This document shows, piece after piece, positions 24,383-31,792 of a stretch of DNA of 64,000 bases. The stretch is from Streptomyces actinomycinicus. GTDB lineage: Bacteria > Actinomycetota > Actinomycetes > Streptomycetales > Streptomycetaceae. Within the stretch, counting starts at the first letter, position 1, and each line of letters opens with the position of its first letter. The DNA lies in the NCBI RefSeq assembly GCF_016741775.1, contig NZ_JAERRK010000024.1, positions 1-64,000 on the forward strand, written 5' to 3'. Below the pieces are notes generated by a model, which saw only the letters and a program-made list of their open reading frames with translations, was not told the origin of the DNA and did not search any database. The translations under genes were made by a program, and so were the position numbers.

Positions 24383-24922
24383 TCAGGTGACGTCTCCGTC
24401 CCGCCAGTCGAAGACCAGCTCCCCCGCCGGGTCGAGGGGGCCGGCGAGGGCGGGCCGCAGGTGGACGCCCCCCTCCTCGTCCGGCAGCCGGACGATCCCG
24501 TCCGGCGAGAGTGCGTGCACCTGGCCGGGCCACCGCTGCCAGCCCCGGGCCGCGTACAGCAGGGCGCCCTCGTCGCTCGCCGAGAGGGCGCCGAGGTCGT
24601 AGGCCCGGTCGATCACCCGCTCCAGCCCGGCCATCACGCGCCCGCCGAGGCCGGTCCGCCGTACGTCGGCCCGTACTGCGACGGCCTCCACGTAACCCGT
24701 GCGCAGCCAGCGCCCCCGGTGCCGCACCCGGCGCATCACGACCGAGCCGTGCGCCGCGAGCCCGGCACCGTCCTGGACGAGCGCGTGCATGCCGCCCAGT
24801 CCGTGCTCGAAGTCCTCGTCGGAGAAGTCGCCGTCGAAGGCCGCGTCCAACAGGGCGCGGACGGCGCGGAGTTCGGACGGGTCGAGGCCGGCGGTGTGGA
24901 CGAGGCGCGGGCTGAGGGTCAT
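24383..24922 (-). CDS. Aminoglycoside 2'-N-acetyltransferase-type GNAT protein
   Basis: 179 residues. The sequence follows mycobacterial AAC(2')-I block by block: PRLVHTAGLD, AFDGDFSDEDFEHGLGGMHAL, LRTGYVEAVAVRADVR with the GNAT acetyl-CoA loop after it, YDLGALSASDEGALLYAARGW, LPDEEGG, and a C-terminal DWRDGDV. AAC(2')-I acetylates the 2'-amino group of aminoglycosides such as gentamicin and tobramycin, and chromosomal copies are normal in mycobacteria. A housekeeping acetylation role is possible. No second resistance gene or biosynthetic gene is adjacent. The start ATG is the only good one; promoter not identified. Confidence 0.85.
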   Translation of the reverse strand: MTLSPRLVHTAGLDPSELRAVRALLDAAFDGDFSDEDFEHGLGGMHALVQDGAGLAAHGSVVMRRVRHRGRWLRTGYVEAVAVRADVRRTGLGGRVMAGLERVIDRAYDLGALSASDEGALLYAARGWQRWPGQVHALSPDGIVRLPDEEGGVHLRPALAGPLDPAGELVFDWRDGDVT

Positions 24923-25002
24923 GGCGCCAGTATCGCGCCCGGCGCTGCGGCCACGGCGGCCGGCCCGTGCCCGGCCGGCCTCACCCGCCCCGGGGCGAGG
25001 GC

Positions 25003-25120
25003 CCGGAGCCGGGCACGGAACCGGCCCGGAGCCGGACCAGGAGTCGGACCGGAACCGGACCAGGAATCGAGCCCGGAATCGAGCCGGGAGCCGGACCTGG
25101 AACCGGCCCGGAATTGGGCA
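25003..25120. repeat. About ten degenerate 12-base tandem repeats
   Basis: Units of the type CGGAACCGGACC, varied as GGAGTCGGACC, GGAATCGAGCC, GGAGCCGGGCA and so on, run head to tail between the acetyltransferase start and the pruA terminator. The array is non-coding on current evidence and looks like a minisatellite formed by slippage. Confidence 0.75.
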
Positions 25121-25162
25121 CGGCCCGGAGAGCCCGCTCGGGTGGTCGGGCTCTCCGGGCCG
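25121..25162 (-). terminator. pruA terminator
   Basis: CGGCCCGGAGAGCCCG (25121-25136) and CGGGCTCTCCGGGCCG (25147-25162) make a perfect 16-bp stem with a 10-base loop, 18 bases beyond the pruA stop. Confidence 0.9.
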
Positions 25163-25180
25163 TGGTCGCAGGGGGCCGGG

Positions 25181-26812
25181 TCAGCCCATGTGCGGGTAGG
25201 TGTAGTCGGTCGGCGGGACCAGGGTCTCCTTGATGGCCCGGGTCAGCGTCCAGCGCAGCAGGTTCTGCGGCGCGCCGGCCTTGTCGTTGGTGCCGGAGGC
25301 GCGGCCGCCGCCGAAGGGCTGCTGGCCGACGACGGCGCCGGTCGACTTGTCGTTGATGTAGAAGTTGCCCGCGGCGTAGCGGAGCTTCTCCATCGTGTAC
25401 GCCGCAGCCGCGCGGTCGCCCGAGACGACCGAGCCGGTGAGGGCGTAGTCCGAGACCGACTCCATCTGGGTCAGCATCTCGTCGTACTTCTCGTCCTCGT
25501 AGACGTACACGGCGAGGATCGGGCCGAAGTACTCGGTACGGAAGACCTCGTTCTCCGGGTCGGTGCACTCGATGACGGTCGGGCGGACGAAGTAGCCGAC
25601 CGAGTCGTCGTAGGAGCCGCCCGCGACGATCGTGCAGGACGGGTCGGCCTTGGCGCGGTCGATCGCGGCCTTGTTCTTGGCGAACGAGCGGTCGTCGATC
25701 ACGGCGCCGATGAAGTTCGACAGATCGGTGACGTCACCCATGGTCAGGTAGTCGACCTCGGCCGCGAACTCCTCCTTGAAGCCGGAGTTCCAGATGGACG
25801 CCGGGATGTAGGCGCGGGAGGTGGCGCTGCACTTCTGGCCCTGGTATTCGAAGGCACCGCGGGTCAGGGCCGTCTTGAGGACGGCGCGGTCGGCGCTCGG
25901 GTGGGCGACCAGGAAGTCCTTGCCGCCGGTCTCGCCGACCAGACGCGGGTAGGAGCGGTACTTCTCGATGTTGTTGCCGACCGTCTTCCACAGGTACTGG
26001 AAGGTCTTGGTCGAGCCGGTGAAGTGGATGCCCGCGAGGTCCCGGTGCTCCAGGGCGACCTTGGAGACCTCGATGCCGTCGCCGGTGACGAGGTTGATGA
26101 CACCCTTGGGCAGGCCCGCCTCCTCCAGCAGCTGCATCAGCAGGACGGCGGCGTGGGTCTGGGTCGGGGACGGCTTCCAGACCACCACGTTGCCCATCAG
26201 GGCGGGGGCGGTGGGCAGGTTCGCGGCGATGGCCGAGAAGTTGAACGGCGTGATCGCGTAGACGAAGCCCTCCAGCGGGCGGTGGTCCAGACGGTTCCAC
26301 ACGCCCGGGGAGTTCGCCGGGGGCTGCTCGGCCAGGATCTGGCGGGCGTAGTGGACGTTGAAGCGCCAGAAGTCGACCAGCTCGCAGGGGCTGTCGATCT
26401 CCGCCTGCTGGGCGGTCTTGGACTGGCCCAGCATGGTGGAGGCGGCGATCGTCTCGCGCCAGGGGCCGGCCAGCAGCTCGGCGGCGCGCAGGATGATCGC
26501 GGCGCGGTCGTCGAAGGACATGGCTCGCCAGGCCGGGGCGGCGGCCAGGGCCGCGTCGATGGCGTCCCGGGCGTCCTGCTGGGTGGCGTTGCGCAGGGTG
26601 CCGATGACGGACTTGTGGTTGTGCGGCTGGACCACCTGGATGGTCTCGCCGCCGCCCATCCGCTTCTCGCCGCCGATGGTCATCGGCAGGTCGAGCGGGT
26701 TGTCGGCCAGCTCCTTGAGCTTGGCCTCCAGGCGGGAGCGCTCGGGAGAGCCGGGGGCGTAGCCGTGCACCGGCTCGTTGACGGGGGTGGGGACCTGGGT
26801 CACAGCGTCCAT
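25181..26812 (-). CDS. pruA: L-glutamate gamma-semialdehyde (1-pyrroline-5-carboxylate) dehydrogenase
   Basis: 543 residues, aldehyde dehydrogenase superfamily. Second step of proline catabolism, oxidising glutamate semialdehyde to glutamate with NAD+. FNFSAIAANLPTAPALMGN and VVWKPSPTQTHAA form the cofactor site, GIHFTGSTKTF the Rossmann turn, LVGETGGKDF the general-base Glu and YQGQKCSATSRAYIP the catalytic Cys. The C terminus NLLRWTLTRAIKETLVPPTDY is typical of the monofunctional P5CDH type. It begins 39 bases after the proline dehydrogenase stop, forming a two-gene operon. The PucR gene on the other side of the operon is the likely regulator. Confidence 0.96.
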   Translation of the reverse strand: MDAVTQVPTPVNEPVHGYAPGSPERSRLEAKLKELADNPLDLPMTIGGEKRMGGGETIQVVQPHNHKSVIGTLRNATQQDARDAIDAALAAAPAWRAMSFDDRAAIILRAAELLAGPWRETIAASTMLGQSKTAQQAEIDSPCELVDFWRFNVHYARQILAEQPPANSPGVWNRLDHRPLEGFVYAITPFNFSAIAANLPTAPALMGNVVVWKPSPTQTHAAVLLMQLLEEAGLPKGVINLVTGDGIEVSKVALEHRDLAGIHFTGSTKTFQYLWKTVGNNIEKYRSYPRLVGETGGKDFLVAHPSADRAVLKTALTRGAFEYQGQKCSATSRAYIPASIWNSGFKEEFAAEVDYLTMGDVTDLSNFIGAVIDDRSFAKNKAAIDRAKADPSCTIVAGGSYDDSVGYFVRPTVIECTDPENEVFRTEYFGPILAVYVYEDEKYDEMLTQMESVSDYALTGSVVSGDRAAAAYTMEKLRYAAGNFYINDKSTGAVVGQQPFGGGRASGTNDKAGAPQNLLRWTLTRAIKETLVPPTDYTYPHMG

Positions 26813-26851
26813 GAGATCCGTAACTCCTTGTACGTGAGCGGGTGTTCGGGC

Positions 26852-27778
26852 TCAGCCCTTGCTGACCATGCTGCGGACGAAGAACCGGAGGTTGGCCGGC
26901 TTCTCCGCCAGACGGCGCATGAAGTAGCCGTACCAGTCGGTGCCGTATGCGGTGTAGACGCGCATGCGGTGGCCCTCGGCGGCCAGCCGCAGGTGCTCGT
27001 CACTGCGGATGCCGTACAGCATCTGGAACTCGTACTCGTCGAGCTTACGGCCGGCCTTGTGGGCCAGCTCCTGGGCGATGGCGATCAGGCGCGGGTCGTG
27101 GGACCCGATCATCGGGTAGCCCTCGCCCTCCATCAGCGTCTTCAGGATGCGCACGTAGGCCTTGTCGATCTCGTGCTTCTGCTGGTAGGCGACCTCGGCG
27201 GGCTCCTTGTAAGCGCCCTTGACCAGACGCACGCGGCTGCCGGACTCCGCCAGGCGGCGGGCGTCGGCCTCGGTGCGGAAGAGGTAGGCCTGGATGACGC
27301 AGCCGGTCCCCGGGAAGTCCTTCCGCAGCTCCTCGTGGATGGCGAACATCGAGTCCAGGGTGGTGTGGTCCTCGGCGTCCAGGGTGACGGTCGTGCCGAT
27401 GGCGGCGGCGGCCTCGACGACCGGGCGGACGTTGGCGAGGGCCAGCTCGTGGCCGCCCTCCAGCGCCTGGCCGAACATGGACAGCTTGACCGACATCTCG
27501 ACCCGCTCGCCGAGCTGCAGCCCGGCGAGGTGGTCGATCAGCGCCAGGTAGGCGTCCCGGGCGGCGGTGGCCTGCTCCGGGGAGGTGATGTCCTCGCCGA
27601 CGACGTCCATCGTCAGCTCCAGACCCTTGTCCGTCAGGTCCTTGACGATCGGGACGACGTCGGCCACGGTCTCGCCGGGTATGAAGCGGTCGACGACCTG
27701 CTTGGTGACCGGGGCCGCCGAGATCAGGCGTCGCATCCGGTCGCTGCGCGACGCGGCGAGAATCACGGGACCCAGCAC
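26852..27778 (-). CDS. putA: Proline dehydrogenase (monofunctional)
   Basis: 308 residues, FAD-dependent TIM barrel that oxidises proline to P5C, the first step of proline catabolism. Landmarks: LDAEDHTTLDSMF, IQAYLFRTEADARRL, RLVKGAYKEPAEVAY, MIGSHDPRLIAIAQ, YEFQMLYGIRSDE and VYTAYGTDWYGYFMRRLAEKP. The GTG at 27778 is chosen because GGAGGT lies five bases before it; the longer frame upstream has no ribosome site. Unlike E. coli PutA it carries no DNA-binding or P5CDH domain, so control must come from a separate protein such as the divergent PucR regulator. Confidence 0.95.
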   Translation of the reverse strand: MLGPVILAASRSDRMRRLISAAPVTKQVVDRFIPGETVADVVPIVKDLTDKGLELTMDVVGEDITSPEQATAARDAYLALIDHLAGLQLGERVEMSVKLSMFGQALEGGHELALANVRPVVEAAAAIGTTVTLDAEDHTTLDSMFAIHEELRKDFPGTGCVIQAYLFRTEADARRLAESGSRVRLVKGAYKEPAEVAYQQKHEIDKAYVRILKTLMEGEGYPMIGSHDPRLIAIAQELAHKAGRKLDEYEFQMLYGIRSDEHLRLAAEGHRMRVYTAYGTDWYGYFMRRLAEKPANLRFFVRSMVSKG

Positions 27779-27883
27779 GGGGCACCTCCACAGACAAGCA
27801 CCAGAACGGCCGTTACCCGACCATTCGGGTACGGCACGGAGAACCACCGTGAAACCTAAGGATCTCTCCGATCGTCGGCCATC

Positions 27884-27893
27884 GACAGCTGTC
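27884..27893. promoter_or_regulatory. Palindrome GACAGCTGTC in the putA/pucR divergent spacer
   Basis: A 10-base perfect palindrome about 106 bases before the proline dehydrogenase start and 68 before the regulator GTG, so it can serve both directions. It is short and could be chance; position between the regulated operon and its presumed regulator is the only support. Confidence 0.35.
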
Positions 27894-27960
27894 ACGCATC
27901 CGTGCCCGGGATCTCAGACAGATGTATGAGGCCGGCCGGGAAATGGGGGAGAATGCCCGA

Positions 27961-29226
27961 GTGGCGGCGGAATACAGGGCGGACTACCAGGAGCTGGTGG
28001 ACGAGATCTCGGAGTTGCTGGGCGCGCCGGCGACGCTGGAGAACCGCGACTTCGAGCTGATCGCTTTCGGCGCGTACGACAGCGAGGACGAGCTGGACCC
28101 GTCCGACCTGGACCCGGTGCGCACCCGCTCGATCCTGACCCGGCGCTCCACCTCGGCCGTGCGCTCCTGGTTCGAGGGCTTCGGCATCACCCGGGCGACC
28201 GGGCCCGTGCGGATTCCGCCGGGCCCGCAGGCCGGGGTCTACCGCGGCCGGATCTGTCTGCCGGTCCGCCACCGGGGTGTCGTCCTCGGCTACGTCTGGC
28301 TGCTGGACGGCGATCCCGGGCCGACGGACGCCCAGCTGAACGCCGCGCTGCAGGTGGCGGGCCGGATCGGTCCGCTGCTCGCCGACGAGGCGGAGGCCGG
28401 GGCAGGGCTGAGCCGGGAGCTGCGGGCGGTGCTCACCGCCGAGCGCGACTGGCAGCGGGACATGGCGGTGGCCGACCTGCGCACCGCGCTGGGCGTCCGC
28501 GCGGACGGACCGCACACGCTGGTCTGCGTCGCGCCCTGGCCCTCGGCCGACCCGGACGACGCCCCGGCCGCCCGCACGATCCCCCACGCCACGGCGCTGT
28601 GCACGCTTCCGTGGGGGACGTCGGAACAGAGCCTCGCCGTGCTGGTGCGGCTGCGGACCACGGAGCTGAGCACGCCGGCGCTGACGGCGGCCACGCGGGT
28701 GCTGCAGGAGGCCGAGGGGGAACGGGGAGCGGGCGCGGCGCGCGGGGCCGGCGCCCGGGTGGCCGCGGCGGCCGCGGCGGGAGTCGCCGGGCCGGCCAGG
28801 GCCGGGGGCGGCACCGGATGCGCCGCCGGGGTCGGCGAGCCCCGCGCGGGCCTCACCGATCTTGGGACGGTGTGGCAGGAGGCCGCCGCCGCGGCGCGCG
28901 CCGCACTGGCCGAGCCGCGGTTCGGGCCGGTCGCCGAGTGGGCGCGGATCGGGCCGTACCGGCTGCTGACCGCGCTGCCCGCGCAGGCCGCGCACGACCG
29001 CGTGGTCGGCCCGCTGCTCTCCCCCGCCCACCGGGAACTGGCCCGCACCGCGGAGGTCTACCTCGACTGCGCGGGCCAGGCCGGCCGCACGGCCTCCGAG
29101 CTGGGCATCCACCGGCAGACGCTGTACTACCGCCTGTCCCGGGTGGAACAGCTGACGGGCCTGGACCTGGACGACGGTGAGGACCGGCTGCTGCTCCACA
29201 TGGCACTGAAACGGGCACGGCTGTGA
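27961..29226 (+). CDS. PucR-family transcriptional regulator, probable proline catabolism activator
   Basis: 421 residues. The C-terminal PucR helix-turn-helix is clear (GRTASELGIHRQTLYYRLSRVEQL, about 380-405) and the N-terminal half has a GAF/PucR-like sensor fold (GLPVRHRGVVLGYVWLL region). An Ala/Gly-rich low-complexity linker (AARGAGARVAAAAAAGVAG) separates the two. GTG at 27961 is preceded by GGGGGAG at proper spacing; in-frame ATGs at 27922 and 27943 are alternatives. Divergent from putA-pruA, as in other actinomycetes where a PucR protein activates proline use. A tandem repeat begins in its last codons. Confidence 0.87.
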   Translation: MAAEYRADYQELVDEISELLGAPATLENRDFELIAFGAYDSEDELDPSDLDPVRTRSILTRRSTSAVRSWFEGFGITRATGPVRIPPGPQAGVYRGRICLPVRHRGVVLGYVWLLDGDPGPTDAQLNAALQVAGRIGPLLADEAEAGAGLSRELRAVLTAERDWQRDMAVADLRTALGVRADGPHTLVCVAPWPSADPDDAPAARTIPHATALCTLPWGTSEQSLAVLVRLRTTELSTPALTAATRVLQEAEGERGAGAARGAGARVAAAAAAGVAGPARAGGGTGCAAGVGEPRAGLTDLGTVWQEAAAAARAALAEPRFGPVAEWARIGPYRLLTALPAQAAHDRVVGPLLSPAHRELARTAEVYLDCAGQAGRTASELGIHRQTLYYRLSRVEQLTGLDLDDGEDRLLLHMALKRARL

Positions 29227-29367
29227 CCGGCCCGGGCTTCACCGCACCGGACCGGGCGCCGCCGTGACCGGCCCGGGCTTCGCCGCACCGGACCGGGCGC
29301 CGCCGTGACCGGCCCGGGGCTCGCCGCCGGCGGGCCGGATGCGGCTGTGACCGGCCCGGGTCTCACC
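29223..29367. repeat. 41-bp tandem repeat, about 3.5 copies
   Basis: Units start at GTGACCGGCCCGGG at 29223, 29264, 29305 and 29347 (periods 41, 41, 42). The first two units are nearly identical and the later ones drift. The array starts in the last codon and stop (GTGA) of the PucR gene and reaches the stop of the convergent monooxygenase gene, so the stop codon region itself has been duplicated. Confidence 0.85.
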
Positions 29368-31039
29368 GTCCGGCGGGGCGGGCACCGGTGAGCGTGGCGA
29401 GGGTCTGACGCAGGACGTCGTCGCCGGGCGGGGGCTCGGGCCAGCTGGCCGCGATGTGGCCGTCGGGCCGGACGAGGAGCGCCCCCTGCGGGCCGAGGCC
29501 GCAGGGGCCGGTGTGCTCCTTCGGGAGGGGCTCGATGCGCAGCGGCCAGGAGTCGCCGGGGTCTGTCGCCCAGGGAGCGGGATCCGGGGTGAGCAGGGTG
29601 AACCATTCGCCGCAGACGTCGAGCGTGGAACGGCCGCGGCCGAGCCAGAGGTGCGGCATACGACGGCCCGGGGCGGCGGTGGGAACGTACTCCGCGTTCG
29701 CGTACGCGTCCTCGTCCGGAGCCGTGTCCTGGTCCGCGTCCGGAGCCGTGTCCTGGTCCGCGTCCGGCGGGTGGACCGGCCCGCGGGTGTCGGGGCCGGG
29801 GAGAACGGCGGTGGAGCGGTAGGTGACGCCCAGCACCAGGCCGAGTTGTGCGAAGTACCGTTCGGACCAGGGGACTTCGGCCGGACTCGCGTCCGCCTCG
29901 CCGGTCCGTAGCTGTTCGTGGCGCCGGCTCTGCACCCGGCCCATGAGCCGGGCGTTGGCCACCGCCTGGCGGAGCGTCGCGTGTGCGACGGGCCGGCGTT
30001 CCGTGTCGTAGGTCTCCAGCAGGCCCGGGTCCGCCCAGCCGCGCAGCACCCCCGCCAGTTTCCAGCAGAGGTTGTGCACGTCGGCGACGCCCGCGTTCAT
30101 GCCGAGACCGCCGATGATCGGGACCGCGTGCGCGGCATCGCCCGCCAGCAGGGTCCGGCCGTGCCGGAAGCGGTCGGCGACGAACGCGTTCATCACCCAG
30201 TGCTGGACGCGCACCACCTCGGGCCGTACGCCGGCACCGGGGCCGAGGGTCTGCTCGACGACGGCGGACCAGTCGGCGTGCGGGGCGTCCTCGGGCGTGG
30301 GCCCGAACCAGGCCCAGCCCCCCTCGGGGTAGAGCGGGGCGATGGAGCCGTGCGGGGTGAAGTAGACCCCGGCGGGCTGCCGGGCGCACCAGCGGCCGAG
30401 GTCGGCGTCGAACACGACGGTGGTGAAGCCGCCCAGTTCGCCCGGCCCGGTGGTGCCGATCCCCAGCAGCCCCCGGACCGTGGAGTTCGCGCCGTCCGCG
30501 GCGAGCACGTACCGGGCCCGGACACGGGTCCCGGCACCGCCCCGGCGGCCGGCGAGCGAGGCCACGACGGCGTCGGCCTCCTCGGTGAGCCCGATGAGTC
30601 CGGTCCCGAAGCGCACGGGTGTGTCCGCCGCGCCGAGGAGGGTGGGCTCCAGCCGGTCCTGCGAGGTGACGACGCCGGTCACGGGGCTCTCCGGCACCGG
30701 CGCACGGACGCCGGCCATCGCCGCGGTGGCGAAGTCGGGACCGTGCAGGGTGTCGCGGAAGCGGACCCGGCCGTACTCGGGGGCGAACGCGCGGGCGGCG
30801 ATCCGTTCGGCGAGCCCGAGACGGCGGAAGATCTCCATCGACCGCACGTTCACCAGCCGGGAGCGCGGGAACGGCGACAGCTGCCGGTGTCTCTCCACCA
30901 GCAGACTAGGTACGCCCCAACGGGCCAGCAGCGCCCGGGCGGTGAGCCCGGCCGGTCCGCCGCCGACGATCAGCACCGCCGTGTCCGCCTCGGGCAAGGA
31001 CGCCTCCGACCGGGTCCGAGCGGCTGCGGTCCGGCTCAT
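29363..31039 (-). CDS. FAD-dependent aromatic hydroxylase (PheA/TfdB-like monooxygenase)
   Basis: 558 residues. GXGXXG dinucleotide site VLIVGGGPAGLTARALLARWG near residues 22-42, the second FAD/NAD(P)H motif VLAADGANSTVRGLLGI, and the ribityl-binding GDAAHAVPIIGGLGMNAG followed by NLCWKLAGVLRG. A thioredoxin-like C-terminal domain (about 480-555) is typical of phenol hydroxylase-type and rifampicin-monooxygenase-like enzymes. An exact eight-residue duplication DADQDTAP lies in the linker. The substrate (polyketide, phenol or drug) is unknown. The TetR/efflux pair next door makes a resistance or detoxification role reasonable. Ribosome site is weak at the ATG. Confidence 0.87.
   Translation of the reverse strand: MSRTAAARTRSEASLPEADTAVLIVGGGPAGLTARALLARWGVPSLLVERHRQLSPFPRSRLVNVRSMEIFRRLGLAERIAARAFAPEYGRVRFRDTLHGPDFATAAMAGVRAPVPESPVTGVVTSQDRLEPTLLGAADTPVRFGTGLIGLTEEADAVVASLAGRRGGAGTRVRARYVLAADGANSTVRGLLGIGTTGPGELGGFTTVVFDADLGRWCARQPAGVYFTPHGSIAPLYPEGGWAWFGPTPEDAPHADWSAVVEQTLGPGAGVRPEVVRVQHWVMNAFVADRFRHGRTLLAGDAAHAVPIIGGLGMNAGVADVHNLCWKLAGVLRGWADPGLLETYDTERRPVAHATLRQAVANARLMGRVQSRRHEQLRTGEADASPAEVPWSERYFAQLGLVLGVTYRSTAVLPGPDTRGPVHPPDADQDTAPDADQDTAPDEDAYANAEYVPTAAPGRRMPHLWLGRGRSTLDVCGEWFTLLTPDPAPWATDPGDSWPLRIEPLPKEHTGPCGLGPQGALLVRPDGHIAASWPEPPPGDDVLRQTLATLTGARPAGR
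29714..29761. repeat. Two exact 24-bp repeats inside the monooxygenase linker
   Basis: GTCCGGAGCCGTGTCCTGGT... occurs at 29714-29737 and exactly again at 29738-29761, with a truncated third copy. In frame it duplicates eight residues (DADQDTAP). Copy number changes would keep the reading frame. Confidence 0.85.
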
Positions 31040-31110
31040 GGGCTCACTGTTCCGCGGCCGCCGGCCGGCCGCAACCGCGCGTCGGTGCGCCGGGGAGGTG
31101 CGGCGGCGCG

Positions 31111-31695
31111 TCAGTGCTTCGCGGCGCCCTGGATCACCCGTCGCAGCCCCTCGGTGAGCTGCTCGGCGGTGGTCGCGGAGTCCGGGTCGAAGAGCCACTG
31201 GACCATGAGGCCGTTGAGGAGGGTCTGGTAGAGACGGCCCTCGGTCTCGGCCTCGTCCTCGTCGAGGTCGGCCTCCGGGACGCCCCTGAACAGCGACACG
31301 AGCCCCGTACGCCCCTCCTTCTGCGCCTCGGCCAGCAGCTTGCGCACCTCCACGATCCGCTCGTCCTGGAACATCAGCTCGAAGCTGAGCAGCCAGATCG
31401 CCCGCGATTCGGGGACGGTGCGGATGATGGTGCCCCACACCTCCTGGAAGCGCTCGAGCGAGCCCCCGGGCTGGGTCATCTCCCCGCCCAGGCCGGGGTC
31501 GAAGTTCTCCCCCACGGCCTCGATCAGCGAGATGTACGCCTTGACCAGCAACGCGTCCTTCGAGCCGTAGTGGTAGCCGATCGACGCCAGGTTGGTGCCC
31601 GACTCCTTGACGATGTCCCGCGCGGTCGTGCGCAGGAAGCCCTTCTCCAGCAGGCAGCGCTTGGCGCCTTCGAGCAGATCCTCACGGTGTCCCAT
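31111..31695 (-). CDS. TetR-family repressor of the adjacent efflux pump
   Basis: 194 residues. The N-terminal DNA-binding domain is unmistakable: LLEGAKRCLLEKGFLRTTARDIVKESG and TNLASIGYHYGSKDALLV. The C-terminal TetR_C-type ligand domain has IRTVPESRAIWLLSFELMFQ and ends LRRVIQGAAKH. It lies 97 bases from, and divergent to, the DHA2 transporter gene, the usual arrangement of a drug-responsive repressor and its pump. Direct repeats at 31720-31762 are candidate operators. Confidence 0.92.
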   Translation of the reverse strand: MGHREDLLEGAKRCLLEKGFLRTTARDIVKESGTNLASIGYHYGSKDALLVKAYISLIEAVGENFDPGLGGEMTQPGGSLERFQEVWGTIIRTVPESRAIWLLSFELMFQDERIVEVRKLLAEAQKEGRTGLVSLFRGVPEADLDEDEAETEGRLYQTLLNGLMVQWLFDPDSATTAEQLTEGLRRVIQGAAKH

Positions 31696-31719
31696 GCGCC
31701 CAGCCTAACCCTCGATCCA

Positions 31720-31785
31720 TACAACCGTCCTAGACGCATGACTTATACAAGCGTTCTAGACAAGCGTGTAAGACGCTCGTACAGT
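31720..31785 (+). promoter_or_regulatory. Efflux-pump promoter with two 17-bp direct repeats
   Basis: TACAACCGTCCTAGACG (31720-31736) and TACAAGCGTTCTAGACA (31746-31762) share 14 of 17 positions at a 26-base pitch. TAGACA (31757-31762) and TACAGT (31780-31785) fit -35 and -10 with a 17-base spacer. Transcription would then start about at the ATG at 31793, which has no ribosome site, suggesting a leaderless mRNA. Confidence 0.55.
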
Positions 31786-31792
31786 TCTCGGC

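Noticed and set aside
24332..27859. Open frame of about 1,175 codons on the + strand across the proline genes
   Set aside because: Antisense shadow of aac, pruA and proline dehydrogenase.
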